This document shows positions 10,475 to 20,900 of a stretch of DNA of 64,000 bases, in pieces (position 1 is the first letter of the stretch; every line of letters begins with the position of its first letter). The notes below the pieces were generated by a model. That model was not told the origin of the DNA. It did no database searches and saw nothing but the letters and a program-made list of their open reading frames with translations. Where the stretch lies: positions 574,380 to 638,379 of the forward strand of contig CAUJNA010001868.1 in NCBI GenBank assembly GCA_963377175.1, written 5' to 3'. A program made the translations under genes and the position numbers. This stretch comes from Effrenium voratum (taxonomy: Eukaryota; Sar; Dinophyceae; Suessiales; Symbiodiniaceae).

Positions 10475-11384
10475 TTTGGGGTGTACACATTGGAAGAGTG
10501 GAAGTTGGGAAGCATTTCTCCCGCCGCCTCCGAATTCGGGGGTCCTTCGTTGCAGAAAGCTGCCAAAGTCTCGTGCGGGGAAGCCGCCGGTGTTGGATTG
10601 AAGAGTATGTGAAAACAATGGAAAACCACGAGGTAATCAACTTCTGGGAGGTTGTCGCTGTTGCCTCAGATTCCATGCATTTTTCGTGTAGAGATTGAGG
10701 AGCGATATAGAGGTGGGATGTTGGAGTGGGGTGTTGACGACTTGGAGTTGGGTGTTGGTAATGTGGGCAGGGGCGGGCTTTTTGATGTTGAATAGTGCCT
10801 TGGTAGTCCCTCCGTGGTGTCAGCAAAAGGGGTATCGATCCAAAGGACACGCCCACAATCGAACCACAGGTGAGACATGATTCTAGCCAATCGAATGGAG
10901 ATTTGTAGGCGCCATGGAAAATATTTGTAGGCGCGTCTTTTGAAGCTCGGCGTATTATGGGGCAGGGTTTGGGTGCTCGGCGCAGCATGCTGTTTGGGAA
11001 AGCCCACAAGCCAAGTGCAAAGCACCAAAGCCACGTGCCTCGTCACTCCTGGCTTCCCTGGTCTCCAACCCAGTCTGAAATTCGGTTGCGTCTCTGGTTT
11101 AGAGCCCATTCAATATTGGGCTTGTGCCCCAAAACGCATCTTAGACATAGGTCTGGGTGAAAATGTGACCACCAGGGGACCGCAGGATGAATCGTCCTTG
11201 GTTCCATTTACCACGGCAAGCCAAGTTGGGCTTCCCTATTTTTGACAACCACAGCCACGTAGCTGGCTGGTTGGAAGCAATCCGGACTCGGAGCTGGGAG
11301 TATCCAGCTTTGCTGTTAAAGAGGGAGTGTCTCGGAGCTACTAGGAGAGGCTCTGGTCGCCAAAACCCCAACCTCATGGCAGCT
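10475..11384. other. Gene-poor stretch
   Basis: Includes repeats of the CACGG/GGGCTTCCC type near 11170-11260 related to family C/H. No exon recognised. Confidence 0.35.
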
Positions 11385-11479
11385 GGAGAGGCGGGAGGGG
11401 AGGGGGAGGGAGCCCTTATTCAGCCCTAAAATCAGGCCTTATTTGGGCTCCCTCCCCCTTCCCTCCCTCCCCACCACTG
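11385..11479. repeat. Foldback repeat family I, copy 1
   Basis: GGGAGGGAGCCC on the left pairs with GGGCTCCCTCCC on the right around CCTTATT. Second copy at 22720-22836 with the longer arm CTTATTTGGGCTCCCTCCC. Confidence 0.75.
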
Positions 11480-11496
11480 GGATCATTATGTGGACG

Positions 11497-11577
11497 GGTT
11501 ATGAAAGTCAGAAAATGGTATTTTCATTCAACCCACCACTTAGGGGGTGACATTGATCATGGTAAAATGATGAAGCC
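11497..11577 (+). repeat. Dispersed repeat family P, copy 1
   Basis: AGAAAATGG... CCACCACTTAGGGGGTGAC, then TTGATCATGGTAAAAT. Shared with 48862-48900 and, inverted, with 56415-56505. Confidence 0.6.
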
Positions 11578-11644
11578 AGCCCCAGGAAAAAACGCCTCTT
11601 CCCTCCGCCTCGGCCTCGCCCCCTCGCGCTGCGGCGCGCTCCAG

Positions 11645-11737
11645 GCACAGCTGGAGGCCTTGGCGCAGCGCGCCGAGGCGGCGCACGCCAAGCGCAGCAG
11701 CTGCCTCGGGGGCATGGAGAACGCCAAGCAGGCGCCG
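11645..11737 (+). CDS. Coiled-coil exon 9 (partial gene)
   Basis: A long C/T tract (11595-11633) precedes GCTCCAG|; the frame reads AQLEALAQRAEAAHAKRSSC then LGGMENAKQ. Alanine/leucine helix, GC-rich codons, phase 0. Confidence 0.5.
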
Positions 11738-11739
11738 CC

Positions 11740-12475
11740 CGGGAAAGAAAACCAACGCACCCGAAGAATCCGCGCGGCGGCTGTGGGCGGGCCGGGCCGT
11801 TTTTTTTGTTTGGGGGGGGGGGGTTGCTCTATCTTTTTTATCCGTAGGGATCTGGGCGGTTCCCAGCGTGTCGTTCGGTTTGAGTTACGTGTTTTACGTG
11901 ATTAGGTTTAGTGTGTTTTGGGGTTTCCTCTAGGTCTTTGGTGGTGTTTAATGGGTCTTTAGTTGTTTTTAGTTGGTTTAGTGGTTGGGTTTATCCGTTT
12001 CACCCACAAAAGGTTAACAACTTTGAGCAGGGTATCTGAGGACAGCCCAGAGATGGTAGTTGGATTCTCCGAGCCATGGAAACCCTAAGGTTGAACATAG
12101 CCTTTTCAACTTTTTGGGCCCTTGTCCCTCTCGCAACTGCTGGAACCCAATTACTAAGGCTGGAACTCAAGCAGCTGGGGTTATACAGGCTTTATCTTTG
12201 TTCCCATATACCAAGGTGCCATTTGGTGGATTCCAGTTTTTGAGCCTCCGTCAATTGAGCTGCAAAGGTTTCAGCACATTCGTCAAATCGCAGACGGGCC
12301 AGGGATTCGCAGCAAAAGTTTTGTACACGCTTTTGCGACATGCGAGCAAGGTGTTCCAACCCTGCAAAGGCAAAACCAGAGGATTTCCAGGGGCCCTCTC
12401 TCCTAGAGATAGGTTGTCTCAAAATTTGGAACCCTCAAACCAAGCGGTTTTCCTTGTGTTCCCCTTCAACACCCT
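11740..12475. other. Gene-poor stretch
   Basis: A T/G-rich stretch (11800-11990), then mixed sequence. One 197-codon plus-strand frame starts at 12060, but its codon use and composition are unlike the exons, and it ends in the AC repeat. Confidence 0.35.
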
Positions 12476-12479
12476 CCCA

Positions 12480-12500
12480 AACACACACACACACACACAC
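12480..12500 (+). repeat. (AC)n microsatellite
   Basis: About ten AC units, followed by AAAACAAAAACAAG. Confidence 0.9.
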
Positions 12501-12843
12501 AAAACAAAAACAAGAAACAAGGAAGCAACAGCGTACCATCAACGTACCATCAAAAAAGACACCTCCCGCGTCACAAATAAATCCCCCCACTCCCAACAGT
12601 CCAACGGATTGGCCAACCGCCCACGGGCCCCAACTGGGTTGCCCCAAAGTTGAATAGTAGACCGCTTCAATAAATACAGCGCTTGCTGTAGGTACATGTC
12701 CTTAAAAACAAAAAAAAAGGTTAAAAAAAAAAACGACCCTAGGTCATATCCCTAGGTCATATTTTATCGCTGTAGGTACATATCCCTAGGTCTTTACATT
12801 AAACCCGGCCGCCTCCCAAGCCGAGCGCCTCCCAAGACGGCAG

Positions 12844-12950
12844 GTGGCGCTTCTGCGGCACTCGGAGGCGGTGGAGGCTTTGGAGCGCAAGAGCCTGGCA
12901 GAGGCGCTTCTGGAGAGGGAGAAGGCCGTCTTCAAGCGCCCGGAGCCCCG
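12844..12950 (+). CDS. Coiled-coil exon 10 (partial gene)
   Basis: After GACGGCAG| the frame reads VALLRHSEAVEALERKSLAE then ALLEREKAVFKRPEPRE. Clean amphipathic helix, GC-rich, phase 0. Followed by G-runs typical of the introns here. Confidence 0.55.
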
Positions 12951-13641
12951 GGAATTGGGGGGGGGGGGGGGAAGGTTAGGACTTTGGGGGGGGGGGGGGT
13001 TTGGTGCAACATGGACTTTGGTTGGAAGGGGGGGTGTTGGGTGTGGGTGGTCTCGGCTTGTGTTGATATGGGTTTTCTGGCAAGCATGTGATATGTAATT
13101 TAGATTTGGGCTGAAGGCCCTTCTTGCATACTCTCATAGCCAGCAGCTAGGAGAAAAAGAGATCAATAGTTGCTTGTGCTTACAGGATAGATCAGGACAT
13201 CATATAACCAGGACACATCCTGAGCTTCCTCAACATCCATCACCCGATGATTCCATATTGATAGATCCCGGGCGCAGCGAACCGTGGCTCTAGTGGGCTA
13301 GCATCTTCCGGGCCAGTAGCCTGCCGTACGCGCCGCAAGTGTGGAAGCGGACTCAGATATGGAGCTCAGAGATGGTTGGACCACATTCGCATCAGTGGAG
13401 CCAGAAGAACGGGGATCCTTTTTTAAGAGGCTTGAGAAGAACACGCTCAAGAAGTGCTTCCTGAAATTGAGCTACGAACGTATATTTGCATCGACCCCTC
13501 AGTTTCTTCAACCGCCGGAGAAACAACAATGAGTTCCTCCCATTCATTTTCGAAGTGTGAGATTTTGCTTCGGCTCGAATCATCGCTGCAATCACAGCGC
13601 AATCGCCACAGTATCGTAAAGCAGCACGAGAAGCAAATCTA

Positions 13642-13735
13642 TAGGTCCCCCAGCGCCCTTTTGCCCTTTTTGGGGGGGTTCCCTACGAAAATAGACGACA
13701 GAAAAATATCGGGTACCCTTATTCTAGAGGACCTA
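13642..13735 (+). mobile_element. Family A element inside a possible ORF
   Basis: TATAG|GTCCCCC on the left and GACCTAG|AAAC on the right. Read as a GT...AG intron, the open frame on the left (from about 13533) continues in frame on the right for some 35 codons to a stop near 13838. This is the best single test case in the window for intron behaviour of family A. Confidence 0.8.
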
Positions 13736-13967
13736 GAAACGCAAGACAAGCCGCGCGGCCGCATCCATCCGCTGCGGCTGGAGCGCCGCCCAGAGCCTAT
13801 GCGATTGCGAACGGTTCCGAGATACTTCACCGATAGGTTCAATGAAAGCAATCGGGCGTCCGGGGTGGTTTCCCATTAGCCCTTCGCAGGAACCAGGTCG
13901 TTCAAATCCAAATCAACAGCACCCAGCCCAAACCGCCGAACAAGGTTTTCCAGTTTTACAGCATCAG

Positions 13968-14056
13968 GCTACGACTCGGACGGGGACGACCGGATGACCA
14001 TGGCGGATGCTCTCAGCTACGCTCGGTGCGAGTTCTTCTTTGAGGCCGAAAAGTGC
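13968..14056 (+). CDS. Exon-like piece with EF-hand-like loop
   Basis: After TACAGCATCAG| the frame reads YDSDGDDRMTMADALSYARC, then EFFFEAEK. Residues D-S-D-G-D-D-R-M-T-M-A-D match the spacing of a calcium-binding EF-hand loop (acidic at 1, 3, 5 and 12, hydrophobic at 8), with the usual Gly at 6 replaced. One loop only, so weak. Confidence 0.3.
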
Positions 14057-14059
14057 CGT

Positions 14060-15255
14060 GGGTTGTTGGCTGCTGCTCTCCTTTCTCATTTTCCTCACCC
14101 TGTTTTGTCGTTAAAAAGGACCCTTTGTTGGGTTCAATGTTCGACAAGAGGAAGGCTAGTGGTTGGAAACCTTTGAGTCTAACCTTTGCACGCTAACCAT
14201 CCGGGCGTTTCTGTAAATCGCAGGACGTCTGACAGGGCGGGCTTCCCTTTTCACCCATGAAGCCCTCTCAAAAACATGAGCGCCCCGAGACATTTGAGTT
14301 GGTGTGGTTTCCTTTTTACTGCTGGCTTTGTGAGAAATTGGCTTTGATTCGTTGGGTTCCCCCTTGTTTTGCAAGCCCCTTGAGTTGTTTGCTTTCCGTT
14401 TAGCTCCAAGGGTTTGGCTTGTTAAATTTCTGTCAGGTAACCCTTAGTTGGTGATTTGGATTCGTGGTTTGGCTGGCTTTTGTAGAGGGTAAACGGGAAC
14501 CCCCTCCTGAACCACCGAACCACCAATTGGAGGGAAGCAGGTTCTGGGCTCTTGAAGGGACCTCCCAATCATCTTTCGAGGCGATTCTCGGCCCAGCGAT
14601 TTGCGCCTAGCCCCTTTTTTCACCCCTCCGGTTGGGATGGCGATCCCTTGCACCCGTTGGTTCTGGGAAATTCCTTTGACCGGTTGGTTCTGACTAGCAT
14701 CCGGTTGAAAAATGGGTGTGGGTCAGGTTTTAGTCTACTTTTCCATTTGCCAGAGTCCCATTTTGGGTACCTATTCTTGACCCACAGCCATATGATGGCG
14801 GCTCCAACCAACATTTCCAATGCCCCCCCCCCCCCCGGCATTTGTCAGCCCTAAGGCCATCCATGTTCAGTTTCAGTTGGCCTCCTGGCGTTTCTCTCAA
14901 GGGCTTAAGCGGTGAGTAACCATCTGCGGGTTTACCAGTGGTTCCTAGTTCCAAACGGGATGCGGAACCCCTGGTTTCCCTGGAAGGAGGCAAGTGTTTG
15001 GAGTGCATCTTGCGCCATGCGCCAGGTGTCTCCCAAAGCGCTGGAGAGGCTGGGCGAAGGTGTAAGGGACGTGAGAGGCTTGGATTCATTGTTTAGTTCT
15101 ATTTTACATTTTAAATGCCATAAACATAATTCTAGTTTTTGTGTTTCCTGTTTTTCCTTGTTTTTTCCGGGTAATCCTGTGATGAGCCTAACTTCATAGA
15201 GCTGCTCATAATCCCTTTGAGACTGGTGCAGACCTGAAACCGACTGGTTGTGACG
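14060..15255. other. Gene-poor stretch with weak exon candidate
   Basis: A family C/H-like unit lies near 14715-14795 (CCATTTGCCAGAGTCCCA, CTTGACCCACAGCCATAT). A possible short exon lies near 14990-15080 (VSPKALERLGEGVR). Otherwise nothing. Confidence 0.35.
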
Positions 15256-15259
15256 CCAG

Positions 15260-15355
15260 GCTGTTCCAGAACCTGGCCGATCGCTGGGGCAAGGCTCGGA
15301 TTGCGAAGCTCAGAGCTGGCTTTGTCTTCTGTACCTTGAGCCAGGCTGTCCGGCC
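15260..15355 (+). CDS. Exon-like piece, unknown
   Basis: After GACGCCAG the frame reads RLFQNLADRWGKARIAKLRA then GFVFCTLSQAVR, helical with GC-rich codons. It may be an upstream exon of the Nudix gene or of another gene. Family B follows immediately. Confidence 0.4.
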
Positions 15356-15364
15356 TCCTTCCCT

Positions 15365-15468
15365 TCCATTTGCTTAAGAATATGTTTTCTTTTCCCTTGT
15401 TGGGTTTGAAAGGAACTCATCACTACTCGAAATGTTTTTATTTTTTCCTGGGGCCTTATCCAAATGGA
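15365..15468 (+). mobile_element. Family B element, copy 3
   Basis: TTCCATTTGCTTAAGAATATG on the left, CCTTATCCAAATGGA on the right, typical core. Confidence 0.75.
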
Positions 15469-15608
15469 AGTTCCAGTCGTGAGTCAAAGTCAGACGAGCA
15501 TGTTTGATCTTTTTTGCTCGTGATGTCTACTTTGGGGGCTTGAATGATCGCCGTGGCCTCCAAGCAAGTCAGTGTGGCCATCATATACCATGTTTACCAT
15601 TGACTAAT

Positions 15609-15740
15609 ACTGTGGATGGTTGCGAAATCCTCTTAGGCACCACTTGGAAACCATGGGGAAACCATGGTTTGCTGGTATTTACACAGGAATCATCATTCCA
15701 GGGTTTCTTAGGTGGTGCAGGATTTCGTCCATCCACAGTA
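15609..15740 (+). repeat. Family E long foldback, copy 1
   Basis: CTGTGGATGG, then CGAAATCCTCTTAGGCACCAC on the left (quoted in parts) pair with GGTGGTGCAGGATTTCGTCC and ATCCACAG on the right. AACCATGG repeats lie in the middle. Other copies at 26692-26830, 46545-46733 and 62219-62430. Confidence 0.75.
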
Positions 15741-15926
15741 GGACAAGTGGTGTCATAAGACACTCTCAACTCCATGAAATCTGCCTGTTTCATAGCGAGC
15801 TCACCTGGGGGTAGAACGAGCTCGCCAGAAGAAAGGTCCTTTACTTGGGGATCCCTTAGTTCAGCTGTTGGAATTATAGCCAAAAAAAAGCAGATGCACT
15901 GCTTGGTTTGGATGTTGCGGCCGCAG

Positions 15927-16001
15927 GAGTGCGCCAGAAGTCTTCCCTTCGAGCGCTTTCATGACCTCAAGGCGGAGCTGGTCTGGTGCCAGCGTTGGAC
16001 C
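15927..16001 (+). CDS. Exon-like piece, unknown
   Basis: After GCGGCCGCAG| the frame reads ECARSLPFERFHDLKAELVW then CQRWT. Good acceptor, phase 0. Confidence 0.4.
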
Positions 16002-16108
16002 ACTGATTTGTTTTTTTTTCGGTTTTCTCCCAAAAGCCCCGAGAAATGAGCCCCTTCCATTCTGACTCAACTAGGAGGACGCAATGTCATGCCGATCTTT
16101 GGGCGTGG

Positions 16109-16206
16109 CTCAAAAGTAAAGAGCTTCGGTTGCGCAGGTGTTCGTCGTTGTTTCCATTTACCAAGGGGCCATCTTGGGTACTTTTTTTTTGAGCCACTGC
16201 CATTTG
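16109..16206 (+). mobile_element. Family C element, copy 1
   Basis: GTGGCTCAAAAGTAAAGAGC on the left, TTTCCATTTACCAAGGGGCC inside, TTGAGCCACTGCCAT on the right. GGCTCAAA and TTTGAGCC form the inverted ends. Confidence 0.65.
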
Positions 16207-16599
16207 AAGGTTGCATGCAAAAAGTACAACAGTTTGTGTCGTGGCTCCGGAGGACATCAATAGGACATCTTTGGACACACAACACATTTCTACCCTTTTC
16301 CGCACCCCTGTGCAGCACCCCTTTTCGGTGCTTTGGTGGTGAAATGGGGTGGTTTCCTATTAGCGCCCCAGGAAACCACCGGCTTTCTCCAGGACATCTT
16401 TTTTCAGGAAACCCCAAGAGACCAAACCTTTCCTTAGATTTTTCCAGGTCCTTGGATTTGTCCCTTGCTTTCTTTGCTTTGCCAGAGGTTTTCCCAGGTC
16501 CAAACCTTTCTGGGAACCCCCAAGAAACCACTCCGAATCGCCAGCCGCTGCTTTTTGTTCCATGCGTTTTGACCCCAGAAGCCAGCAGCGGTGACCAAA

Positions 16600-16725
16600 G
16601 AAAGCAGCAGCTTGGCTATCGAGCGGCTTTTTCCAGGTCCGAAGCTTTCTGACCCGGATGCCTTTCGGCAGGTGGCCATTGGCACCGAGCGGGAGGTCGC
16701 CCGGGAGCCTGGGAAAAGGAACCCC
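16600..16725 (+). CDS. Exon-like piece, uncertain edges
   Basis: The frame reads KLSDPDAFRQVAIGTEREVA; an acceptor is possible at TTTCGGCAG|GTGGCC (16672). The TTTCCAGGTCC motif upstream recurs several times at 16430-16640, so this may be repeat-derived. Confidence 0.25.
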
Positions 16726-16758
16726 CCCCAAAAAGGCGGCGACGGCTCGTCTTTTTCT

Positions 16759-16865
16759 TCCATTTGCTTTTGCTGAAATGAACATCTCTTGTTTTCCCCT
16801 GTTACTTCTACAGGAATTGATTACAGTACTGATTATTTTTTCTCTATTGGGGTTAAGCAAATGGA
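16759..16865 (+). mobile_element. Family B element, copy 4 (divergent core)
   Basis: Ends TTCCATTTGCTTTTGC and GGTTAAGCAAATGGA; the core is drifted (GATTACAGTACTGATTA). Confidence 0.65.
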
Positions 16866-17708
16866 GGTTTTTGGTTCTTGGCGGTAAATCCACTCTTCTT
16901 TGGGGCTGTTCAAGGGAAACCAAAAGGAAAGACTCGGTGGTTTTTTTGGCGGTCCCGAAAAAAATGAAAAAGAAAAACACCCCATTTTGAGGGTTCCCAA
17001 AAAGGAGAAACCCAGAGGTCAAGGGATTTGTTTCCGGAAATTGGCGGACCCTCCTTTTTGCAACCAGCCTGAATAAGGGGTATGTGGCATGCGGCAAAAA
17101 GGAGAGACCTTTCCATCAGAACGTGGCACGGCGTTCCAACAGATTTCCCGTGAAGTTGATTGCTGGTGGGGTTTCCCACACAAAGACAAACGCCGCATTT
17201 AAAGGGTGTGGAAACACAACGCACTCCATCCAACGCCAGGTCCTGATGCTTCCTGGCAAACAAAGCGCAAGAAAAGGAAGCAGTGCCACATCCACCACCT
17301 GTTTCCCAGAGCAAGGATGCCATCGAACATGTGGGTTCCAAGCAATCCAAACAGGGTCCAATGCGGGGACATGCATCCAACGGACCCTTTGGTGGGCATC
17401 TAGATGTGGATGACGTCCACCAGGCATTTTTGAGGTGATTCCCCTATAACCGGTGATCATTGATTGTGGTAGTCTGGTTTTTGATTCCGGTAGTCTAATT
17501 TAACAGCTCTAAGTTCATGTCAACAGCCTTAATTTCATGCAAACTTGCGAAGACGCCGGGCTCCGAGCTGTTTGGCTCAAGTTGAACGCTGAGATAGCTG
17601 GACATGGCGCGGGTCACTACTGCCACACCGCCATGCTTCAGTGGCTCCAAGCCCCAACAATAAAGCACCACGGCACCTTTTTGAACATCCGGAACCAGAG
17701 CCTTGGAC

Positions 17709-17825
17709 TAGGTCCCCCAGTAGTGCCCTTTCTTAACCCCTTTTTTGGGGGAGGGGGCTAGCCTACTAAAGAGACAGAACAAGAATCGGGTACCCTAAAC
17801 CCTAACCTCTCCACTGGAGGACCTA
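17709..17825 (+). mobile_element. Family A element
   Basis: Ends intact in a CTAG context. The 3' neighbour GTGAATCACAAGCCACAGCT is also the 3' neighbour of the copy at 45390-45511, so the two copies sit in the same larger repeat. Confidence 0.8.
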
Positions 17826-17923
17826 GGTGAATCACAAGCCACAGCTTCTTTCTTGGAGATCTCCCAAAACGTGAATTGGACATCCTTCCCCTTGGAAATT
17901 CTTCCCCTTGAAAATCCTTCCCC

Positions 17924-20900
17924 TTGGAAATCCTTCGGCTGGTCAGAGCCTTGCAACTCCTTCGGCTCATGGGGGACGTGGCGCTGCTGAGAGCTCTGGG
18001 GACCCGCCTGGCGCAGCGCGCGCCGCAGATCTTGGGCTCATCGAAGCGCGCGGCGGTGGCGCTCGTCTTCCGGGTGGACTCGGAGGGGCCGATCGGAAAG
18101 GACCGGGCCCGGGGTCGCTGGCACCGGCACCGTGGGGTGGGGTGGGGTCACTAATTCCTTCAAGGGTTGGCGCTGGCCATTTGGTAAAAGGATTTCCGGG
18201 AGGAACTGGCGCACCAGTGATGGGGGCCCTCGGATCTTGTGGAAGCAAACTGCAGATTTTTTGGGTTTGGACCATTTGAGTGGCAAATGTAAAGCTTGGA
18301 CTTTTGTTGGGCCGCCCACTCAGCCAGCGAGAGAAGGGTAGCCTTGTTGGGATGGCTTTAAAGGGTTCCCCCCTTTTTTGAGACACACCCGAAAAAAGAA
18401 AAAAAAAAGCTTCGCTGTAGACTGGTCCTTCGTCCCAACCCAGACCTTCTGTGCCGATTGTATCGGACCCGGTGGTTTTTGTTGGCATCCATGTCTGCCA
18501 GTTTCAGGTTTTAGACTTTTTGCGGGGTGTCAAACAGATCTCACTTCCCAACTTCCCGAGCCGCCCAGCCCAACTTTGCCCACGTTCCATGAGTCATCGG
18601 GGCTTTTGGAAAACATCCTTCGGTGCAACCAAGGTTCCTTTTGCCAACATCTTATGGCTTGGGAAACCACGACAGGAAAGGGTGTACCGGCTGGTCAGTG
18701 GGTTTCACCCAGTCCAACTGGTCCAGGATTTTGTCCATCCATGGCTGAAACATATTACCCCAGCTTCCCACCGCCGGTGTTTTTCGTGATGCAGGTTGTC
18801 TTTGCTGAGATAGGGCTGGCCACCTTTGTTGCGCAACCGAAACTCGGATCTGTTTGACTGGGTCAAGCTTTTTCTTGCATGTTTGCCCTGAACAAGAAAT
18901 GTGACGCTGGACGCTTGACATGTTGTCCCATTTCACGGTTCTAAAACAAAATGGGCCAGAACCAAACATGCGTTTTGTGGGTTGGGGGCGACAGCTGTGG
19001 CATGAGTGCCAACTTCCTGGCGTTCCTGCAGCTGGCTTCTCTTGGAGGTTTGCCCACTTCAAGGGGCGATACTTAGCACGTCTCAAACCCAGGGAACGGA
19101 GACTTATAACCATGGCTTTGGTTGGTTATCTCACCATCCTTATTACCCAGCGGCCTTTCTTAGGTTCGCTTTAGACATAGATGGGTTCCACTGGTCTATT
19201 GTTTATTTATTTATTTTATTTTTTTAATGCCAGTTACCAGGGTCAGCTATGGCCCAGCGCGGAGGCCCAACGCGCGCGCGTTAGGAGAGCTTGCTGCGGG
19301 GGGACCTGGATGCGAGTGGCGCCTCGGTAGAGCTGCTGTACATCCTGCGGCTCGGTCGAAAGCAGGGCGTGTGGAGGGACGCGGAGGGTCCGCGGTTGAA
19401 AGGGACACTTCTCCATTTGCTGAACGGAATATTTTTATAGAGTTCCCCCTGTTGGTTTTCAAGGGAATCGATTTCACTACTGGACATATTCCTTTTTTTT
19501 CCTAGGGGGCTTAAACAAATGGCAGGACACCAAAAGGACACCACCTTTGGCAAGAATACGGGGAGATGCCCGGGGGGGACAGGGGGGAGGGGGTGTTTCT
19601 TGTCTTGACCAAGTTTCATGATTTTGCTGATACCCACAGTTTGGCTCCTGTCCCGTGGGTTCCCTCTGAAACAACTCCGGCGGAGTTTCCTGGGTCCTGG
19701 GTTATGCAATATGCTAGTGGTGTCCGTATTGCTTTGTTGCGGTATTGGCGTGTGCCCAACGGACAAAGCAGCTTAATGTTGCTTCGGGCGCGTGTCCCCG
19801 TCGCCAAAAACCGACGGTAGACGATGGAGAACTGGTGACCCTGTGCTCGATGGATGCGAGGCAGACTCTGTGCTTCAGCGTGCTCCCCAGTAATGTTGAC
19901 CCAGGATCTAAGTAGAACCCGTCCCACTATTAGGGGGGGTGTTCCCTCCAAAAGTGGTTTGAATCCCCACCAAAAGGAATTGGACACCCCCCGATCAATT
20001 TTCCGGGGTTAACATTTGATCAACTCCAGCTCACTCACCTGAGTTGAGTTTCTCCAGGCTTCTCCTTCGAAAAGTAATTCAGAGAGGGCTGTGACTTTTT
20101 CAGTCGGCGGTCCCTCGGGAAAGCAATTGGGGGAGGGGTGCGGTTTCCTTGAACTCCATTACTTCCATTCCAGAATTGGGAGCTGAATGTTGACTGTCCT
20201 GATGGAGGGATGTTTGTAGGTCGGGAAAACAAATCCGCAAGACTCGAGCCGCGGCATGGGAAACGCAAACCTCCCCTCTCCGCTTGAAAGGGGCTATCTG
20301 GGCTTCAAAGAACTCTCCTGTGAGGGTGGTCTCAAGGGCCCTTAAGGTCAACATGCAGAGGGGTTCCGAGACTTACCTTGGGGACGGTTTGTTTCTCGTT
20401 ACACCGCGGTTTCTGAGGGTCGTTTTGAGCACATGGGCCCCAGTTCTCCCTCCCGTTCCTGGAAAGAGCCACTGAGAAAGTAAGAGTTCCATCAAGCAAA
20501 GCCTGGGCGAGTCTTTTCTTGGGGGCTCTTCAAAATGCTGGTTTCCTTTTGGTTTCCCTTTAAGCCCCTGGCCAGGGGGGGCAGCCAACTCCAAAAAACC
20601 CCGACGAAGCCCACCGCTTGACCGCCACTCTCAGGCGCACGTCTCGTGAGGGGGACAAGTGGAGCGGCCACGTGGCCTTCCCCGGCGGCAAGCGGGAGGC
20701 AGAGGACGCGGATGACCGCGCCACCGCTGCGCGGGAGACCAAGGAGGCGCTCGGGTGCCGGGGTTCCAAGGTAGGCTTCAACCCAGGATTTCAACCCGAA
20801 GACCCAAAGCGTTTGCCGCATACTTGGTCAACACAAATTTGGTAGGTGTCAAAATACTGATGGACAGAATCCGCGCCAGGAACTAGTTGGTAGGTGGTTT

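Noticed and set aside
17562..17581. Possible relic of the dinoflagellate spliced leader (CCGAGCTGTTTGGCTCAAG)
   Set aside because: Only the last 11 bases match well and one gap plus several changes are needed; it also lies inside an open frame. Another TTTGGCTCAAG occurs at about 63951, so chance is likely.
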